From Nonomuraea sediminis (GTDB taxonomy: Bacteria > Actinomycetota > Actinomycetes > Streptosporangiales > Streptosporangiaceae): DNA of 64,000 nt. The notes under the pieces are model-generated. The model made no database searches. It was not told where the DNA came from and saw nothing but the letters and a program-made list of their open reading frames with translations. Shown here one piece after another: positions 60,586-64,000 of this stretch (positions are counted from its first letter, which is position 1; each line of letters opens with the position of its first letter). The DNA lies in NCBI RefSeq assembly GCF_018531495.1, contig NZ_JAHDTI010000009.1, positions 248,001 through 312,000 on the forward strand. Reading direction: 5' to 3'. The position numbers were made by a program, and so were the translations under genes.

Positions 60586-61182
60586 TCACAGAATCCCTCT
60601 GCGGTAGGCCTCGCCGACGGCGGCGGCCCTGTCGCGGACGTCGAGCTTGGCGTAGATGTGCAGCAGATGCGTCTTGACGCTGGCCTCGCTGATGAACAGC
60701 CGGGAGGCCGCCTCCCTGTTCGTGGCCCCTCCCGCGACCAGCCGCAGCACCTCGAGCTCCCGCTTGCTGAGCGCGGCGCGCACCGGCTTGCGGACGTGCT
60801 CGGCCAGCCTGCCCGCCACGGCGGGCGCGAGGACCGTCTCGCCCCGGTGGGTGGCCCGCAGCGCGCGTACGAGCTCGTCGGGTTCGGCGTCCTTGAGCAG
60901 GTAGCCGCTGGCGCCGGCCGCCAGCGCGGGCAGCACGTCGGTGTCGAAGGTGGTCAGCACCAGCACCCGGGTGCCGCTCAGCGAGCGGATCGCCGTCACC
61001 CCGTCCATGCCCGGCATGCGCAGGTCCATCAGCACGACGTCGGGCCGCAGCTCGGCGGCCAGCCGCAGGGCCGTCTCGCCGTCGGCCGCCTCCCCCACCA
61101 CCTCGAGGTCGTCGTGGCCGGCCAGGGCCGCGCGCAGGCCGTCGCGCACGATCGGGTGGTCGTCCACTATGAGGACCCTCAT
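60586..61182 (-). CDS. NarL/LuxR-type response regulator
   Basis: 198 residues, ATG start. Receiver domain: VDDHPIVRDG, phosphorylation site VVLMDLRMPGMDG, LTTFDTD and YLLKDAE. C-terminal LuxR HTH (LSKRELEVLRLVAGGATNREAASRLFISEASVKTHL). Overlaps the upstream kinase gene by ATGA, so the two form a two-component system. Confidence 0.97.
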   Translation of the reverse strand: MRVLIVDDHPIVRDGLRAALAGHDDLEVVGEAADGETALRLAAELRPDVVLMDLRMPGMDGVTAIRSLSGTRVLVLTTFDTDVLPALAAGASGYLLKDAEPDELVRALRATHRGETVLAPAVAGRLAEHVRKPVRAALSKRELEVLRLVAGGATNREAASRLFISEASVKTHLLHIYAKLDVRDRAAAVGEAYRRGIL

Positions 61183-62333
61183 CGTCCGCCTTCCGCTGGT
61201 ATCGCGGGCACGCTGACGGCGACGGCCGTGCCCTGCCCCGGCTCGGATTCGACCTCCAGGGTGCCACCCACGCCGTGCACCCGCTGCCGCATGCCGTCCA
61301 GCCCGAATCCCTCGCGCGGGCTCTCTGGATCGAAGCCGCGCCCGTCGTCGCGGACGTCGAGCAGGACCGCGGAGTCCTCGTAGGACAGCGTCACGCCCGC
61401 CCTGGCGGCCCCGGCGTGCTTGGCCACGTTGGCCAGCGCCTCCTGGGCCACCCTGAACAGGGTCACCTCCAGGTCGGGCGCGAGCGCGACGGGCGTGCCC
61501 GTGACCTCGACGGTCAGCGCGACGTCGGCGGTCTCGCCCCACGTGCGGGCCATCCGGGTGATCGCCTCGGGCAGCAGGCCGTTCTCCAGCGGCTCGGGCC
61601 GCAGGGCGCGCACCGAACGGCGGGCCTCGGCCAGGCCCCGCGCGGCCAGCGTCGCCGCCTGGTCGAGGTGGCGCCGCCGTACCGTCTCCTCGGCCGCGCG
61701 GTCGGCGGCGCGCAGCTGGCCGGTGAGGGCGACCAGGTCCTGCGCGATCGTGTCGTGGATCTCGCCGGACATCCGCTGCCGCTCGTCGCGGACGCCCGCC
61801 TCTCTGGCCTGCTCGAGCAGGCGGGCGTGCAGCTCGGCGTTCTCGGCGAGCGCCGTGCGCAGCTCGGTGATCAGCTCGCGCCGCTTGTCGCTCTCCGCGG
61901 CGACGTACCATCCCGCGAACACCAGGGGTACGGCGATGCCGCCGATGACCGTGTACACCCCGACCTGCGCCTCGGGTCCCATCTGGCCGACGACGGTGAG
62001 CACGGCCGTGCCCGTGACGCCGATCATGGCCAGCCGGGCGGGCAGGATTGCGAAGGCCAGCAGGTATCCGACGGAGGCGAACACCGCGAACGCCGCGCTC
62101 CTGGTCACCAGCGCCCAGGCCAGCACGTCGAGGACCACGTAGTAGCCGCACACGAGCGCGGGACGCTCGTCACGGCGCGGGAACAGCCAGATCAGCGGCA
62201 CGATCCAGGCCGCGGCCAGCACGACGAGCGGCACGGTGCCGGCGCCCGCGCCCATGAACGCCGCGCCGGCCGCCGAGACCGCGAGCAGGCCGTAGGCCAG
62301 CCCGACATGGATCCAGCGCGTCACGTCCGTCAC
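61179..62333 (-). CDS. membrane sensor histidine kinase (HisKA_3)
   Basis: 384 residues from GTG 62333; an earlier ATG at 62387 would add 18. Five or six N-terminal membrane helices (to about residue 140), dimerisation/phosphoacceptor motif SGEIHDTIAQDLVALTGQLR, and HATPase with ALANVAKHAGAARAGV and DVRDDGRGFDPESPREGFGLDGM. Signals to the coupled response regulator. Stimulus unknown; the divergent neighbour is a Tat-exported hydrolase. Confidence 0.95.
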   Translation of the reverse strand: MTDVTRWIHVGLAYGLLAVSAAGAAFMGAGAGTVPLVVLAAAWIVPLIWLFPRRDERPALVCGYYVVLDVLAWALVTRSAAFAVFASVGYLLAFAILPARLAMIGVTGTAVLTVVGQMGPEAQVGVYTVIGGIAVPLVFAGWYVAAESDKRRELITELRTALAENAELHARLLEQAREAGVRDERQRMSGEIHDTIAQDLVALTGQLRAADRAAEETVRRRHLDQAATLAARGLAEARRSVRALRPEPLENGLLPEAITRMARTWGETADVALTVEVTGTPVALAPDLEVTLFRVAQEALANVAKHAGAARAGVTLSYEDSAVLLDVRDDGRGFDPESPREGFGLDGMRQRVHGVGGTLEVESEPGQGTAVAVSVPAIPAEGGR

Positions 62334-62440
62334 CCGTCCAGCCTGGCACGTATCCACCGATCGATGGATGCCGAGCCTCCACCGCATGGGTCGCCACCTG
62401 GGCGATTCGCCGCGCGAGCCAGGACTACATCCTGACTTGC

Positions 62441-63358
62441 ATGACGAACATCTCCAGAAGAGGCATGCTGCAGGCCACCGCCGTCGCGGGCGCGGTGACC
62501 GCGACGGGCGCGGCGAAGAAGGGCGTCACCACCTACGTCTTCGTGACGGGCGCCAACGGCGTGGCGACCGCGGATCCCGAGCTGGCCCTGCGCGGCTACC
62601 GCACGGTCGGCGTGGAGCTGCCCGGCCACGGTCCCGCCGAGCAGTTCCACGCCTCCTACCAGGCCCCGCAGGACCTGGCCACGTTCGCGTCGCTGCCCTC
62701 GCCGGTGGCCGGGGTGACGCTGGACGACCACGTCGCGGCCACGGTCAAGGCGGTACGGCGGGCCGCGCCGCACGGCCCGGTCATCCTGGTCGGCGGGAGC
62801 CTGGGCGGCGTGGTGATCACCAAGGTGGCCGACGCGGTGCCGGACCTGATCCACCGGCTCGTGTACGACACGGCGTTCTGCTGCACGCGGCTGCGTTCGG
62901 CGGCCGACTACCTGGGCACGCCGGAGGGCAAGGCGAGCCTGGTGCCGAACCTGGTGAAGGGCATGGTGGCCGACCCGCGGGTGATCAAGGCGTCACGGAC
63001 CAACTGGCGGACGAACGACAAGGAGTTCCTGCGGGCGGCCAAGGAAGCGTTCATGGCCGAGGCCAGTGAGGGCGAGTTCCTGGCGATGCTCAACACGCTG
63101 CTGCCGGACGAGAGCCTCCAGGTGCCGGTCGCCGACGCCAGGGGCCACAAGGACAGGTGGGGCCGGGTGCCGCGCACCTACATCAGGCACGCCAAGGACC
63201 GGACGATCCCGCTCGCGCTGCAGGACAGGATGATCAGAGAAGCGGACGCCGCGACACCGGGCAACAGGTTTCAGGTCTTCACCGTGGAGGCGTCACACGC
63301 ACCGACAGCCGAGGCGACACGGAAGATCATCGAAATTCTCGACCGGCTGGGAAAATGA
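62441..63358 (+). CDS. Tat-exported alpha/beta hydrolase
   Basis: 305 residues, ATG start. N-terminal twin-arginine signal SRRGMLQATAVAGAV. Alpha/beta hydrolase core with nucleophile GGSLGGV (Ser near residue 126) and C-terminal His in VEASHAPT. The early PGHG motif (VELPGHGPAE) is typical of the esterase/methylesterase-like group. Likely secreted esterase. Divergent from the two-component system, which may regulate it. Confidence 0.88.
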   Translation: MTNISRRGMLQATAVAGAVTATGAAKKGVTTYVFVTGANGVATADPELALRGYRTVGVELPGHGPAEQFHASYQAPQDLATFASLPSPVAGVTLDDHVAATVKAVRRAAPHGPVILVGGSLGGVVITKVADAVPDLIHRLVYDTAFCCTRLRSAADYLGTPEGKASLVPNLVKGMVADPRVIKASRTNWRTNDKEFLRAAKEAFMAEASEGEFLAMLNTLLPDESLQVPVADARGHKDRWGRVPRTYIRHAKDRTIPLALQDRMIREADAATPGNRFQVFTVEASHAPTAEATRKIIEILDRLGK

Positions 63359-63365
63359 GGGAAAG

Positions 63366-63437
63366 CTGGGGTACCAGGACTCGAACCTAGACTAACTGAA
63401 CCAGAATCAGTCGTGCTGCCAATTACACCATACCCCA
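63366..63437 (-). tRNA. tRNA-Gln (CTG)
   Basis: 72 bases. Acceptor TGGGGTA/TACCCCA, anticodon stem ACTGA/TCAGT with loop TTCTGGT (anticodon CTG), T-loop TTCGAGT, discriminator G. No CCA encoded. Ends 7 bases from the hydrolase stop on the other strand. Confidence 0.95.
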
Positions 63438-63591
63438 CCGTATGCGGGCCCTTTGTGGGGCTCGCTCGGCGACCTCCGAAAGAATAGCCCAGCTTGGCGG
63501 GTGACACCAAAACGATTCCCTCAAACGCGCGCCGACCACCCGGTCATGCCAAGCTGAAGGGGACAAAACACCACGTGGAGGAGCCCTAGCG

Positions 63592-64000
63592 TTGGCCGAG
63601 AACCCGTTCTTCGCCCCCAGCAGCCTGCCGTATCAGCTGCCGCCCTTCGAGGAGATCCGCGAGGAGCACTACCTGCCCGCCTTCGAGCGCGGCATGGCCG
63701 ATCACCTGGCCGAGGTCGACGCCATCGCGAACAGCACCGAGCCGCCCACCTTCGCCAACACCGTCGCCGCGCTCGAGCGCGCGGGCCAGATCCTGAGCCG
63801 CGTGTCGATGGTCTTCTTCAGCGTCGCCGCCTCCGACTCCACCGACACGATCATGGAGATCGAGCAGCAGGTCTCGCCCGCGCTGGCCAAGCACAGCGAC
63901 GCCGTCCGGCTCAACCGGGCGCTGTGGGCGCGGATCAAGCAGGTGGCCACGGCCGACCCCGAGGAGGCGTGGCTGCTGGAGAAGTACCGGGAGGACTTCG
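63592..64000 (+). CDS. M3-family metallopeptidase, N-terminal part (cut by window edge)
   Basis: 136 residues visible from TTG 63592, with GGAGGAG upstream. MAENPFFAPSSLPYQLPPFE, REEHYLPAFERGM and SVSMVFFSVAASDSTD-like helices match the N-terminal helical domain of oligopeptidase A/dipeptidyl carboxypeptidase (M3). The HExxH zinc site is beyond the right edge. 63438-63591 holds only the promoter/leader region. Confidence 0.9.
   Translation, partial: MAENPFFAPSSLPYQLPPFEEIREEHYLPAFERGMADHLAEVDAIANSTEPPTFANTVAALERAGQILSRVSMVFFSVAASDSTDTIMEIEQQVSPALAKHSDAVRLNRALWARIKQVATADPEEAWLLEKYREDF

Overview
The window is chromosomal DNA of a very high G+C actinomycete, most likely a Streptosporangiales member (Nonomuraea/Streptosporangium type). 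The evidence is strong G/C third-position bias, many GTG starts, an F420 biosynthesis gene next to an F420-dependent oxidoreductase, a SigR-type ECF sigma factor, an NdgR-leuCD divergon, and synteny with the conserved actinobacterial block leuCD-HU-cofC-plsC-gpsA-ddl-thiL-thiD-rpmB-recG-rsmD-coaD-rpmF-rnc-mutM-acyP-smc-ftsY. There is no rRNA, insertion sequence, prophage or CRISPR array. Three tRNA genes are present: two identical tRNA-Glu(CTC) and one tRNA-Gln(CTG).

Layout. 1-5.4 kb: the tail of an aldehyde dehydrogenase, then a minus-strand regulatory/enzymatic patch in which a LuxR-type STAND ATPase lies between two half-length AMP-binding-like proteins, followed by a TetR regulator. 5.5-12 kb: typA and two large membrane proteins separated by a polypyrimidine tract. 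12-19.3 kb: a tandem intergenic repeat array, DUF2461, a HerA-like ATPase, a polysaccharide deacetylase, an XRE-cupin/EamA pair, and a MEDS-HATPase protein convergent with a SigR-like sigma factor. 19.5-26.6 kb: a PLP enzyme, a siderophore ABC uptake system with iron boxes, and a TPR protein preceded by a candidate micropeptide.

26.8-56 kb is the housekeeping block: protein export (ftsY), chromosome segregation (smc), DNA repair and recombination (mutM, recG), RNA processing and ribosome (rnc, rsmD, rpmF, rpmB), CoA (coaD), thiamine (thiD, thiL), cell wall (ddl), phospholipid (gpsA, plsC), F420 (cofC), nucleoid (HU) and leucine (leuCD with ndgR). A LysR/MFS pair and a proline-rich membrane protein are inserted in it. 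56-64 kb: repeat-rich DNA, an acidic unknown protein, an F420-dependent oxidoreductase, an amidohydrolase remnant, tRNAs, a two-component system, a Tat-exported hydrolase and the start of an M3 peptidase.

The most unusual signals are: a dispersed, partly inverted intergenic repeat family occurring at least six times in the window; thiL without any canonical start codon in front of its conserved N-terminus; a cystathionine-lyase-fold protein in the plsC-gpsA-ddl operon that has lost the PLP lysine; and a possible micropeptide-hairpin-TPR unit.
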